Source: JAFKKF01 sp038323025
GTDB lineage: Bacteria > Pseudomonadota > Alphaproteobacteria > Rhizobiales > Kaistiaceae
DNA: 37,329 bases
Direction of reading: 5' to 3'
NCBI GenBank assembly: GCA_038323025.1
Contig: JBBQGL010000011.1
Span: 1-37,329, forward strand
Shown: positions 23,883-34,796 of the stretch, in pieces
How positions within the stretch are numbered: the first letter of the stretch is position 1
Layout: the number at the start of each line of letters is the position of its first letter
Notes under the pieces: model-generated
Seen by the model: only the letters and a program-made list of their open reading frames with translations
Database searches by the model: none
What the model was told of the DNA's origin: nothing
Translations under genes and position numbers: made by a program

Positions 23883-24179
23883 ATGAAGACCATCTTGAAG
23901 ACCATCGTGGCCGCGGTCACCGTCGCCGGTCTGGCCGCCACTCCGGCTCTCGCAGCCTCGAAGTCGTATTGCCAGACCTATGCCAAGCAGGCAGCCAACA
24001 AGCAGGTGCTGGGCAAGACGGTTGTCGGCGCGGGTCTCGGCTGCATCGTCGGCCAGATTTTCGCGAAGAAGTGCGGTGCCGGCGCGCTGATCGGCGGCGG
24101 CGGGGGCTTCCTCTTCTCGAACGCGAAGTGGAGCCAAGTCTATCACGCCAACTACAAGTATTGCCGCAACAACCTCTAG
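23883..24179 (+). CDS. Small exported glycine-rich protein (unrecognised)
   Basis: A 98-residue protein with a Sec signal peptide (MKTILKTIVAAVTVAGLAAT, cleavage near ALA|AS). The mature part of about 73 residues has three Cys and a glycine-rich hydrophobic stretch (VVGAGLGCIVGQIF, then GALIGGGGGFLF) reminiscent of a glycine zipper that could insert in or pack against a membrane. It starts with an AAAGGAAA ribosome site. It is not assigned to a named family with confidence. A bidirectional terminator follows at once, shared with the next, convergent small gene. Confidence 0.8.
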   Translation: MKTILKTIVAAVTVAGLAATPALAASKSYCQTYAKQAANKQVLGKTVVGAGLGCIVGQIFAKKCGAGALIGGGGGFLFSNAKWSQVYHANYKYCRNNL

Positions 24180-24194
24180 ACTTCACGATTTCAC

Positions 24195-24232
24195 AAAAAA
24201 ACATCCCGGCCAATTGGCCGGGATGTTTTTTT
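24195..24232. terminator. Bidirectional rho-independent terminator
   Basis: A 17-bp perfect stem (seven A's, CATCCCGGCC, loop AATT, then GGCCGGGATG and seven T's). The GC core is flanked by A on one side and T on the other, so it works as a terminator in both directions. It lies between two convergent small genes, 15 bases after the stop of one and 21 bases after the stop of the other. Confidence 0.93.
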
Positions 24233-24253
24233 GACAGAGCAGGCAGGTCCTAG

Positions 24254-24574
24254 CTAGTCCATGTGATGGCGGTGATGGCGATCCCCGCCCCCGCCAAACC
24301 CGAACGAGAAGCCGAAGGTCGGCGACGCGTCGTAAGGTCCGTAGTCGCGATAGGCGTAAGGACCGTAGTTCCGCTTCGAGTAATGCTTGCAGGTCCACAC
24401 CCAGCTGTCGGCTCGGTTGCTCCAATGCCAGCAAGCGCGCGGTCCCGAGGGCGGCGCAGACGGGCCGACGTAAACGCCAAAGTGAGCCGCAGCGTCCGCC
24501 GGGGTGGTGAGCGCAACCGTGCCGGCCGCCATTGCGCAGGCGGCCACTGCCGCCACGAGGGTTTTCTTCAGCAT
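24254..24574 (-). CDS. Small exported protein rich in Tyr/Gly/His at the C-terminus (unrecognised)
   Basis: A 106-residue protein with a signal peptide (MLKKTLVAAVAACAMAAGTV, cleavage near ADA|AA). The mature part has two Cys (ACWHW and VWTCKHY), aromatic repeats (YGPYAYRDYGPY), a GFGF-type glycine stretch and a His-rich tail (HHRHHMD). ATG at 24574 has GGAG 8 bases upstream and is preferred over GTG 9 bases earlier. No family is recognised. The pattern suggests a secreted or cell-surface protein, and the His-rich end could bind metal ions. Confidence 0.75.
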   Translation of the reverse strand: MLKKTLVAAVAACAMAAGTVALTTPADAAAHFGVYVGPSAPPSGPRACWHWSNRADSWVWTCKHYSKRNYGPYAYRDYGPYDASPTFGFSFGFGGGGDRHHRHHMD

Positions 24575-24724
24575 GAAGATCACTCCGGTTTGTAACCCAC
24601 CTCTGCAGGGCTAACCCCCGGGGCGGGCTGAGGTTCCTCGCGACGAATGTCGCCAGCCTGCGCCCTTGCCGGCGTGGAAGGACACTGTCCTGGGCCATCA
24701 ACCTATCGCCGCCGGCAGAGGATT

Positions 24725-24985
24725 TTACGGCCCGCTTTCGGAGCGGCGGCGCCGCGGATCGCATTCCACGAATGGCAACCGCAAGAGACGGACCTGCCTT
24801 TCGTCGCAGATTTCGACAGCCGCAAACGGCACTGTCTGCCCATCCCGAACAGTCATGGCAATCGTCTCGCGAATGCCCTCCTGGGCCTGCGCGCTGGCGG
24901 CATCCAGACTCGGCAGATCAATGCCGACGCTATCGCGAACCATCGGTCCGCGGGTGAAGTGAACGTTGAAGTAGAATCTTGGCAT
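24725..24985 (-). CDS. DUF6894-type small protein
   Basis: An 86-residue protein starting MPRFYFNVHFTRGPMVRDSV, followed by GIDLPSLDAASAQAQEGIRE. This matches the small DUF6894 proteins common in Hyphomicrobiales (MPRYFFHV..., D.G.ELPDLDAAR). It is probably soluble and cytosolic; function unknown. The ATG at 24985 is chosen from the family start, and an in-frame extension upstream looks unlike protein. Next on the same strand upstream lies a frameshifted small gene and a Crp/Fnr regulator. Confidence 0.8.
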   Translation of the reverse strand: MPRFYFNVHFTRGPMVRDSVGIDLPSLDAASAQAQEGIRETIAMTVRDGQTVPFAAVEICDERQVRLLRLPFVECDPRRRRSESGP

Positions 24986-25065
24986 GGACCGACGAACGCG
25001 GTCGCCCGCAGGCTGGTTCCACCGCAGCGAGCGTCCGATAGCTGGCACTCGCGACAGATCAGGTG

Positions 25066-25288
25066 CTAGCGAACGGTATCAACGGCGAGACGGTTTTCCA
25101 CGGCCAGGCGGACCAGATGCTCGCTGATGTTTCGCAGTGAGAGTCCGCAGTCCGGATACTTCGCGGAGCAGACGCTCGGCCTCCCGGCCAGCCATGACAG
25201 TCTCGCCGTTTCGTGAAGCCTTGGCGATAACGACCATGCTTTCGCTGAATACCTTCTGTCGGGATGGCGACAATCTGGAGCGGTCCAT
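25066..25288 (-). pseudogene. Small helical protein gene broken by a single-base frameshift
   Basis: One frame starts at ATG 25288 with a GAGG ribosome site and reads well as MVVIAKASRNGETVMAGREA to ERLLRE, then turns unlike protein. The next frame over continues naturally as YPDCGLSLRNISEHLVRLAV to a TAG at 25066-25068. Joining them needs removal of one base near 25159 and gives about 73 residues, all helical in character. The sequence can be a real frameshift, a sequencing error or a programmed slip. No family is named. Confidence 0.6.
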
Positions 25289-25384
25289 GACGGCCTCATG
25301 CAGACACGCAAAATTATCACGCGGCGTCGACCGGCGGATGATCGGTTCAGTTTCGTACGGAACTTCGCCGAAGATGACCCGTGC

Positions 25385-26098
25385 CTACCCGAAGAGCCGC
25401 TTCATCTCGCGCTCGGGAGTGCCGTAGGTTTGGCCGGCGAGGCGCTCGAGACCTGCCCGATCCCGAACGACAATCTCCCGACGCAGCGCCTTGATGAGGG
25501 AGCGGCCCTCGAGAAGCTGGATCGCGATGGTCACGCCGGCGCGCCGCACGCCGAGCATCATGGCGATCAATTCGTGGGTGAGCGGCAGGCTGAAACCATC
25601 GACGCGATCGTGGGCCATGAGCAGCCAGCGCGCCAGTCGTTCTTCCAGCTTGCCCTGCCCGTTGGCGGAGGCGGTGGCCATGGTCTGGCTGAGAAAGACC
25701 TGCACATAGCGCAGCAGGGAGACGCGCAGAGTCGGGCTTTCGCCGAACGCCCGGTTTAGCGTTGCCGCCGGCATGGCATGGCCGTTGCCCGCGATCTGAA
25801 CATAGACGTGATTGCTGGTCCGATCGTCGCCGAGGACAATGGCGACGCCGGTCATCCCTTCCCGTCCGATCAGCCCTACTTCGACGCTCTTCCGCTTCGC
25901 CGCTTCCGCGACCACCGACACGATGCCGCTTTCCGGAAAGTAGACGTGCTCGATCGCCGTGTCGGGCTCCTCCATCGACATACGGAGCTTGAACTCCATG
26001 GAGACGAGATGAGGCCGCAGAAGCTCGAAATCGTCAGCCGAAAGGCTGACCAGCACACGATTGCGGAAGCCGCGTTCGGCAGCGACTGAGCGGGCCAC
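25385..26098 (-). CDS. Crp/Fnr-family transcriptional regulator
   Basis: A 237-residue protein with an N-terminal cyclic-nucleotide-like beta-barrel (LVSMEFKLRMSMEEP, then VYFPESGIVSVV, then GREGMTG) and a C-terminal winged helix (LPLTHELIAMMLGVRRAGVT, then RREIVVRDRAGLERLA). The long helix between them carries FLSQTMATASANGQGKLEER. There are no cysteine clusters, so no FNR-type iron-sulfur sensing. GTG at 26098 has GGAG 5 bases upstream; TTG at 26122 would add eight residues. This subtype is frequent in Hyphomicrobiales. Its target is not visible here. It could regulate the small genes downstream. Confidence 0.9.
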   Translation of the reverse strand: MARSVAAERGFRNRVLVSLSADDFELLRPHLVSMEFKLRMSMEEPDTAIEHVYFPESGIVSVVAEAAKRKSVEVGLIGREGMTGVAIVLGDDRTSNHVYVQIAGNGHAMPAATLNRAFGESPTLRVSLLRYVQVFLSQTMATASANGQGKLEERLARWLLMAHDRVDGFSLPLTHELIAMMLGVRRAGVTIAIQLLEGRSLIKALRREIVVRDRAGLERLAGQTYGTPEREMKRLFG

Positions 26099-26220
26099 GG
26101 GAGCTCCTGGAACAATGGGCAAGAGCGCATATACGTCGTGGCATCTCAGTCGTCCGTGCCCCCCAAGCCACTAACGGACGATGCGCTTGAATACTCCATA
26201 GCCGGCTTGGCGAATTGTTC

Positions 26221-26236
26221 CGTACGCTAGTGTACG
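26221..26236. promoter_or_regulatory. Near-perfect palindrome in the Crp/ligase divergent spacer
   Basis: CGTACGCTAGTGTACG differs from its reverse complement at only one symmetric pair (14 of 16 bases match). It lies in the 206-base divergent spacer, 68 bases before the ligase TTG start. It has the form of a dimeric regulator site, but no known consensus was recognised and no other copy was noticed. Confidence 0.35.
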
Positions 26237-26304
26237 TTCCAGCACCCTCCGCGCTGTTCTTCCGCGAGGGGGGCTCTACGTGAAGGTCAGGTTGGAGAGT
26301 CGCC

Positions 26305-27384
26305 TTGCAGCTTGCCGTCAAGCCACCTGTCCTTCCGATGCTTGCCAAGCGGGTGAGCGAACTGCCGGCCGAGGGCGGCTGGATATTCGAACCGAAGTGG
26401 GACGGATTTCGCGCGCTGATTTTCCGGGACGGCGAGGACGTCTTCATCCAGAGCCGCGATGCCAAGCCGCTCGGCCGCTACTATCCCGAGCTGATCGAAC
26501 CCCTGAGGGCGCAGTTGCCGGAGCGCTGCGTCCTCGACGGGGAGATCGTCATCGTCCAGCCGGGCGGCCTCGATTTCGACGCGCTGCAGTTGCGCCTGCA
26601 CCCGGCGGAATCGCGCGTGCGGACGCTGTCGGCCCAGATCCCGGCTTCCGTGGTGTTCTTCGATATCCTTTGCCTCGGTGACCGCGACCTCCGCGAAACC
26701 CCGTTCGACGAACGCCGCGCGCTCTTGGAATCGATGCTCGGCAATGCCAGCCCGCCGCTGCATCTGACGCCTTCGACGACGGACCACGTCACCGCGATGG
26801 ACTGGTTCACGCGCTTCGAAGGCGCGGGCCTCGACGGCGTCATGGCCAAGCAGGCCTCCGGAACATACCAGCCCGACAAGCGCGTCATGCTGAAGGTGAA
26901 GCACGAACGCGATTGCGACTGCGTCGTCGCCGGATTTCGCTGGCACAAGAACGGGGCCAACGTCGCCGTCGGCTCGCTGCTTCTCGGCCTCTACGACCGG
27001 CGCGATCATCTCGACCACGTCGGGGTCTGCGCCAGCTTCACCGACGCCAAACGCCGGGAGCTTGTCGACTTCCTCGCGCCGTACCGGATGGACGATCCGG
27101 GCAGCCATCCGTGGGCCGAATGGGCGAGCGCCGGTCCCGAGGCGGCGACGCGAATGCCCGGCTCGCAAAGCCGGTGGAGCCAGGGCAAGTCGCTGGCGTG
27201 GGTCGCGCTGCGGCCGGAGCTCGTGGTCGAGGTCGCTTACGACCACATGCAGGGAACGCGCTTCCGCCACACCGCACAGTTCCGCCGGTGGCGCTCGGAC
27301 AAGAACCCGCGCGACTGCACTTTCGACCAGCTCGAAATCGTCCCGCCGCACGAACTGAAATCGATCTTCGCCGCCGGCCGCTAG
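26305..27384 (+). CDS. ATP-dependent DNA ligase (LigC type)
   Basis: A 359-residue stand-alone DNA ligase. The nucleotidyl-transfer motif I EPKWDGFRAL holds the AMP-accepting Lys (K31). Further motifs include DGEIVI, VFFDILCLG, GLDGVMAKQ and the motif V region MLKVKHERDCDCVV. A C-terminal OB-fold follows. It starts at TTG with GGAGAG 7 bases upstream. Size and motifs match the LigC/LigD ligase domain without polymerase or nuclease parts. In the family, these enzymes seal breaks in end joining and base-excision repair. It is convergent (13 bases) with the LigD-type polymerase gene, and a Ku gene is not seen. Confidence 0.93.
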   Translation: MQLAVKPPVLPMLAKRVSELPAEGGWIFEPKWDGFRALIFRDGEDVFIQSRDAKPLGRYYPELIEPLRAQLPERCVLDGEIVIVQPGGLDFDALQLRLHPAESRVRTLSAQIPASVVFFDILCLGDRDLRETPFDERRALLESMLGNASPPLHLTPSTTDHVTAMDWFTRFEGAGLDGVMAKQASGTYQPDKRVMLKVKHERDCDCVVAGFRWHKNGANVAVGSLLLGLYDRRDHLDHVGVCASFTDAKRRELVDFLAPYRMDDPGSHPWAEWASAGPEAATRMPGSQSRWSQGKSLAWVALRPELVVEVAYDHMQGTRFRHTAQFRRWRSDKNPRDCTFDQLEIVPPHELKSIFAAGR

Positions 27385-27397
27385 CTGCGGCGCACAG

Positions 27398-28729
27398 CTA
27401 CGCAGGCTTGGTCCTGCGCGATTTCTCGCGCCATTCGCGGGTCGGATCGTCGTCGGGGTCGGGTGTTTCCGGCGGCGGCCGCTCGGCTTCCGGGACGTTG
27501 CGGAGGTTCACCCGGATGCGCGTCCACGTGGACGAGCGCCCGCGCATGGCATCGACCAGAACGTCGTCGGCCGCGAGGCGCGCGGCGACTTCAGGATGCC
27601 TCGCCTTCCATCGTTCGAGACCAGTGAGGGCGGCTTCCCTGTCGGGCGAGTTGGCAACCACGACAAGCGGCATTCGCTTGCGCACGGTCTTCGCCGGCTT
27701 CCTCGCCCGCGACGGCGCCACCCTCGCCGGCTCGCCCTCGCTCTTGCGGAAATGCGGCGGCCACGGCGCGTCGCCGATGCCGGCGGCCTCGTCGCGGGCC
27801 GCGCGGTCCAGCAGCTTCTCCAGCGAGCCGGCCGCGGTCTCCATCCCCGCATGCGGATCCCCGCTCGCCGCGAACCGCCCGGGCATGGTGAAGACGGTGA
27901 AGTCGCCCGGCTCGCAGTCCGGCACCTCTTCCCACCGCAGCGGCGCCGACACGCGCGCATCCGGCACCGGGCGGACCGAATAGGCGGAGCAGGTAGTGCG
28001 GTCCTTGGCGTTCTGGTTGTAGTCGAGGAATACGCCGCGGCGTTCCTCCTTCCACCACTTCGAGGTCGCGAGCGTCGGCATGCGGCGTTCGATCTCGCGC
28101 GAGAAGGCGAGCGCCGCCCGGCGCACTTCGGTGAATGTCCAGCGCTGCTCGATACGGACATTGACGTGGATGCCGCGGGAGCCGCTGGTCTTCGGCCAGC
28201 CCCGGAGCCCCAGCTCCTCCAGCACCGCCTTCACCTCCATGGCCACCCTGCGAATGTCCGCCCACGGAACGCCGGGAGTCGGGTCGAGATCGATGCGCAG
28301 TTCATCGGGGTGATCGAGATCGCCGCTGCGCACCGGATGCGGATGAAGCTCGATGCAGCCGAGGTTGACCACCCAGACGAGGCCGGCGGCATCGTCAACC
28401 ACCACCTCCTCGGCCGTCCGTCCGGAAGGAAAGGAGAGCGTGACCGTGCGCAGCCAATCAGGCCGGTTCTCGGGCGCCCGCTTCTGGTAGAAGGGCGCAC
28501 CTTCGGCGCCGTCGACGAAGCGCTTCAGCACCAGGGGGCGATCGCGTATACCGGCCAGCGCCCCCGGTGCGACCGAAAGAAAATAGTTGATCAGGTCGAG
28601 CTTCGTCAGTGTCACCTGTCGGGAAAAATACGGCTTTTCCGGGTGCGTCACGCGCACCTCGCGTCCCTCGACAAGAACCGTCGCTGCTTCCGATTTGGTG
28701 TTCACGGGCAAAAAGGCCATCCCCGACAT
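27398..28729 (-). CDS. LigD-type polymerase domain protein (archaeo-eukaryotic primase family) with C-terminal extension
   Basis: A 443-residue stand-alone protein of the LigD polymerase family. The N-terminal 300 residues carry THPEKPYFSRQVTLTKLDL, the metal-binding DxD in LRIDLDPTP (D147, D149), TSGSRGIHV (H188) and VFLDYNQNAKDRT (D236), all expected in active members that fill gaps at DNA ends. Residues about 310-345 form a basic linker (SRARKPAKTVRKR). A further C-terminal part of about 95 residues is not recognised and may be a separate small domain (PDREAALTGLERWKARHPEV). The start could also be ATG at 28720. Together with the convergent ligase it makes a split version of LigD. Confidence 0.92.
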   Translation of the reverse strand: MSGMAFLPVNTKSEAATVLVEGREVRVTHPEKPYFSRQVTLTKLDLINYFLSVAPGALAGIRDRPLVLKRFVDGAEGAPFYQKRAPENRPDWLRTVTLSFPSGRTAEEVVVDDAAGLVWVVNLGCIELHPHPVRSGDLDHPDELRIDLDPTPGVPWADIRRVAMEVKAVLEELGLRGWPKTSGSRGIHVNVRIEQRWTFTEVRRAALAFSREIERRMPTLATSKWWKEERRGVFLDYNQNAKDRTTCSAYSVRPVPDARVSAPLRWEEVPDCEPGDFTVFTMPGRFAASGDPHAGMETAAGSLEKLLDRAARDEAAGIGDAPWPPHFRKSEGEPARVAPSRARKPAKTVRKRMPLVVVANSPDREAALTGLERWKARHPEVAARLAADDVLVDAMRGRSSTWTRIRVNLRNVPEAERPPPETPDPDDDPTREWREKSRRTKPA

Positions 28730-28866
28730 CCGGCTGCCTGTTCAGGCGGCGAATACCCTGCCTCGCGTGTTCCGGGCCGGCAAGGTAGGATCACAGGCGA
28801 TGCCAATCCCACCCGGAACCGATCCAGCGGCGAGACCCCGGTGGAACCGCGTGATCGCGCCAAGCC

Positions 28867-29943
28867 ATGGATAGCGGCGGCCTCGGACTGAAAGGCCGCA
28901 GCAACCGGATCGTGCTGGCCGCCGCGGTGGTCATCGGGATCGTGCTTTGCATCCTGCTGACGATCCCGTTCCTCGGCGCGCTGGCATGGGCGCTGTCGCT
29001 GGCAATCCTGTTCGGACCGCTCCATGCCCGCGTTGAAGCATGGCTGAAGCAGCCCAACCTTGCCGCCGGAATTTCCGTCCTGCTAGTGGTCGTGATCGTG
29101 GCGGTTCCGGCGACGTTCGTCGTCCAGAACCTCGTCACCGAGGCCGCGACCAGCGCCGCCTCCATCCAGGCGAAGATCGAGTCCGGCGCGGTCCAGCGGA
29201 TACTCGACAACTATCCGAGCCTTGCGCCCATCGGGCGCTGGCTGGAGCGCCAGATCGACCTGTCCGCGATGATGTCCAGCCTCGCCGCCTGGCTCAGCGG
29301 CCTCGGCGTGTCGCTGGTCAAAGGCTCGGTGGTCCAGGCGATCGAGGCCGTCCTCACCTTCTATCTGCTCTTCTACTTTCTTCGGGACCGCGAAATCGTG
29401 CGGCAGATGTTTCGCGACTTTCTGCCGCTTACCCATGCGGAGACCGACCGCGTCTTCAACCGCGTGGTCGATACCGTTCAGGCGACCGTCTTCGGAACGG
29501 TTGCCGTGTCCGCGGTCCAGGGCACGCTCGGCGGACTGATGTTCTGGATTCTCGGTCTGCCGGCGCCGCTGCTGTGGGGCGTCGTCATGGCCCTCCTGTC
29601 GATCGTGCCGGTGCTCGGAGCCTTCGTCGTCTGGATACCCGCCGCGATCCTGCTGGCGCTGAACGGCAATACCGGCAAGGCCCTGGTCCTCACCCTCTGG
29701 GGTGCGCTGGTGGTGGGCAGCATCGACAACATCCTCCGCCCGATCCTCGTCGGCAACCGCCTGCAGCTGCACACGATCCCGGCGTTCATTTCAATGGTCG
29801 GCGGCCTGCTCCTGTTCGGCCCGGCTGGCTTTATCCTCGGTCCGCTGATCGTGACCGTGACCATGCTCCTGTTGAGGTTCTGGAGCGTGCGCGACCGGGC
29901 TGACAGGCGACCGACGGGGCCCGAAACGCCCCAGCCACCCTAG
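28867..29943 (+). CDS. AI-2E family transporter (PerM/TqsA-like)
   Basis: A 358-residue polytopic membrane protein of the AI-2E/UPF0118 family. It has two or three N-terminal helices (LAAAVVIGIVLCILLTIPFL), a soluble helical middle part, VLTFYLLFYFLRDRE, GTLGGLMFWILGLPAPLLWG, and a C-terminal block DNILRPILVGNRLQLHTIPA followed by SMVGGLLLFGPAGFILGPL. Members export AI-2, sodium/lithium-proton or other small molecules, and function cannot be assigned from sequence alone. No strong ribosome site precedes the ATG. It is the first of three membrane genes in one orientation; the P-type ATPase starts 18 bases after its stop. Confidence 0.92.
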   Translation: MDSGGLGLKGRSNRIVLAAAVVIGIVLCILLTIPFLGALAWALSLAILFGPLHARVEAWLKQPNLAAGISVLLVVVIVAVPATFVVQNLVTEAATSAASIQAKIESGAVQRILDNYPSLAPIGRWLERQIDLSAMMSSLAAWLSGLGVSLVKGSVVQAIEAVLTFYLLFYFLRDREIVRQMFRDFLPLTHAETDRVFNRVVDTVQATVFGTVAVSAVQGTLGGLMFWILGLPAPLLWGVVMALLSIVPVLGAFVVWIPAAILLALNGNTGKALVLTLWGALVVGSIDNILRPILVGNRLQLHTIPAFISMVGGLLLFGPAGFILGPLIVTVTMLLLRFWSVRDRADRRPTGPETPQPP

Positions 29944-29961
29944 GGAGGCGAGGATTCTGCC

Positions 29962-32787
<2,826 letters not shown>

Positions 32788-32882
32788 TGAAGCTGAATTC
32801 CGCGCCCCCGCCGGTTTGATCCAGCGCAACCGCCCGACCTCGTTTCCGGGTGAGACTGGTAATCTGCCACTGGTGGGTTGCC

Positions 32883-33317
32883 ATGCTTGAAAATCTCCTT
32901 CTCGGCACGGGCGTCATCGCGGTAACCGTGGTGACCCACACCCTCGGCCTGATCCAGATAACCAAGTCGATGGAAGCGCTGATCGGCTGGCTGCGGCTGC
33001 ACACCCACAATCTCGGCAAGACGGTGGCGATGGTCTCGACCGTGCTCTGCCTGTTCCTCCTCCATACCGTTGAAGTGTGGACCTGGGCCGGCGCCCTGCT
33101 CGCGGTCCGCGCGATCAGCGACTTCGAGCAGGCGCTCTATTTCTCGACCGTCACGTTTTCAACGGTTGGCTACGGCGATGTGACCCTGACCACGCCGTGG
33201 CGGCTCTTCGGCGCGCTCGAGGGCGTCAATGGCTTCCTGCTGATCGGCTGGTCGACGGCCTATCTCGTGGCGGCATCGACGCGCTTCGGCCCTTTTCGGG
33301 TTGGCGAGCATTTCTAA
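32883..33317 (+). CDS. Two-transmembrane-type potassium channel
   Basis: A 144-residue membrane protein with an N-terminal helix, an inner helix (TVAMVSTVLCLFLLHTVEVW), a pore loop with the selectivity filter TVGYGD (residues 94-99, FSTVTFSTVGYGDVTL) and a closing helix (FLLIGWSTAYLVAAS). It lacks a cytosolic RCK/TrkA domain and a voltage sensor, so it resembles small Ion_trans_2 (KcsA/MthK pore) channels. ATG at 32883 is preferred over an upstream in-frame GTG-type start because GGTGGG lies just before it. It should form a tetrameric potassium pore in the inner membrane. Confidence 0.9.
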   Translation: MLENLLLGTGVIAVTVVTHTLGLIQITKSMEALIGWLRLHTHNLGKTVAMVSTVLCLFLLHTVEVWTWAGALLAVRAISDFEQALYFSTVTFSTVGYGDVTLTTPWRLFGALEGVNGFLLIGWSTAYLVAASTRFGPFRVGEHF

Positions 33318-33444
33318 GCCGGCGCCCTACATTCGGGATTAGCTGCCAAAGCGTTGGCAAAACCGCGCTGGTTGGGTTAACGAGCAGCGGCAACTTGTTT
33401 CAATTTTCGGTCTGGGGGCCGACCTCGTCAAAGGAAGAGCAAAC

Positions 33445-34056
33445 TTGGCTGCACTTTTTGCCAGCGCCATCTCCCGCTTCTTTGCCATCGCCCTCGCCTT
33501 TTCACTCACCCTGGCCACTACCGCGGAAAGCGCCGAAGACGACGATTTCAGCGCCACCGGTGTGATCGCACGGCTGATAGAGGCGGCGCGCAATCCCACG
33601 CCCTTCGATCACTTGCGGACGGTTCGCCTCGTGCGCAACAGCTTCGACCTCGAGGCGATCGCCAAGACCATCCTCGGCAAATACTGGGCGAAGGCGAATG
33701 CCCGCCAGAGGCGCGACTTCATGGATGCCCTGCTCAACGCCATGCGGGCGGGGGTACTCGATCAGTTGAAGAAGCGTCGCCAGGTGACGGTTACGTTCGG
33801 CGCCACGCGGAAAACGATGAACGGCGATACGCTGGTCGGTACCAAGGTCACTACACCCAATGGCCGCGTGCGGAGGGTGGACTGGCGCCTGCACGCCTGC
33901 TCCTACGGTTTCTGCATCGTCGACGTGATCGTCGACGGAGGTTCGCTCGCGATCCAGCGGCGCGACGAAGCCGCCGCCATCCTCTCCGCCAACGGCGGCT
34001 CGATTGACGTGCTCAGCCGGCGGCTGCGCGCCAATCCTGCCCACCCGTTCAATTGA
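33445..34056 (+). CDS. MlaC-family periplasmic phospholipid-binding protein
   Basis: A 203-residue protein with a signal peptide (AISRFFAIALAFSLTLA, cleavage near ESA|ED). The core reads NSFDLEAIAKTILGKYW, then NARQRRDFMDALLNAM, and ends WRLHACSYGFCIVDVIVDGG with SLAIQRRDE. This is the classical MlaC/Ttg2D layout. It starts at TTG with AAGGAAG upstream. Two Cys (HACSYGFC) close in sequence are unusual and could form a disulfide in the periplasm. MlaC normally carries phospholipids between the outer membrane and the MlaFEDB transporter. Here the next genes encode a LolD/MacB-type ATPase and permease instead, starting 8 bases after its stop. Confidence 0.9.
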   Translation: MAALFASAISRFFAIALAFSLTLATTAESAEDDDFSATGVIARLIEAARNPTPFDHLRTVRLVRNSFDLEAIAKTILGKYWAKANARQRRDFMDALLNAMRAGVLDQLKKRRQVTVTFGATRKTMNGDTLVGTKVTTPNGRVRRVDWRLHACSYGFCIVDVIVDGGSLAIQRRDEAAAILSANGGSIDVLSRRLRANPAHPFN

Positions 34057-34064
34057 ACCCCGGC

Positions 34065-34796
34065 ATGCCCCACCTGCTGGAGCTGAGACAGGTCCGCCGG
34101 GAGTTCGACGGCGGCCGCATCGTTGCCCTCGAGAGCGTCTCGCTCGCCATCGAGGCCGGCGAGACGGTGGCGATCCTCGGTCCCAGCGGAAGCGGCAAGT
34201 CCACCCTCCTCAACCTCCTTTCGGGGCTCGACCACCCCACCTCGGGCGACGTGCAGTTCACCGGCAAGACCATCCAGGGCCGGAATGCATGGGCGGACAT
34301 CCGTGCCACGCGCATGGGCATCGTGTTTCAGAATTTCTGCCTCATCCCGACCCTGTCCGCCGAGGAGAACATCGAGATCGCCATGATGACCCAGCCAGGG
34401 GGTGCGGCGCTCCGCCGTCAGCGGGCGTTGGCGCTCCTCGATCGGGTCGGGCTGTCGGCCCGCGCCAATCTGAGGCCTGCGCTCCTCTCCGGGGGCGAGC
34501 GCCAGCGTGTCGCCATTGCACGCGCAATGTGCAACCGGCCGGATATCCTTATCGCTGATGAGCCCACGGGCAGCCTCGACCGGAAGAACAGCTTCGCGAC
34601 CATGGAGATGCTGAGCGACTTGCACCGCGACACCGGCACGACGCTGCTGGTCGTGACCCACGATCCGTCGGTGGCGAGCTATTGCCGCCGTCATGTCGAG
34701 ATCGTTGACGGGCGCATTGTCCACGACGGCGCGCAGGACGCGGCCGAAGCGCAACGGGCAACCGTTTCGATCGCGGAGCGGGCGGTTTCCCCATGA
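34065..34796 (+). CDS. ABC transporter ATPase (LolD/MacB/FtsE type)
   Basis: A 243-residue single-NBD ATPase. Walker A is GPSGSGKS, the Q-loop region FQNFCLIPTLSAEENIE, the signature LSGGERQRVAIARAM, Walker B ILIADEPTGSLD and the H-loop VVTHDPSVA. The Q-loop and D-loop (GSLDRKN) follow LolD/MacB/FtsE types, not MlaF. ATG at 34065 is preferred; a TTG at 34053 overlaps the MlaC stop. It overlaps the permease gene by 4 bases and should power it in moving lipid or lipoprotein across or out of the inner membrane. Confidence 0.93.
   Translation: MPHLLELRQVRREFDGGRIVALESVSLAIEAGETVAILGPSGSGKSTLLNLLSGLDHPTSGDVQFTGKTIQGRNAWADIRATRMGIVFQNFCLIPTLSAEENIEIAMMTQPGGAALRRQRALALLDRVGLSARANLRPALLSGGERQRVAIARAMCNRPDILIADEPTGSLDRKNSFATMEMLSDLHRDTGTTLLVVTHDPSVASYCRRHVEIVDGRIVHDGAQDAAEAQRATVSIAERAVSP

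Noticed and set aside
33344..33359. TGCCAA-AGCG-TTGGCA hairpin after the potassium channel gene
   Set aside because: Short, AT-containing stem without a T run; could be a weak terminator but support is too thin.
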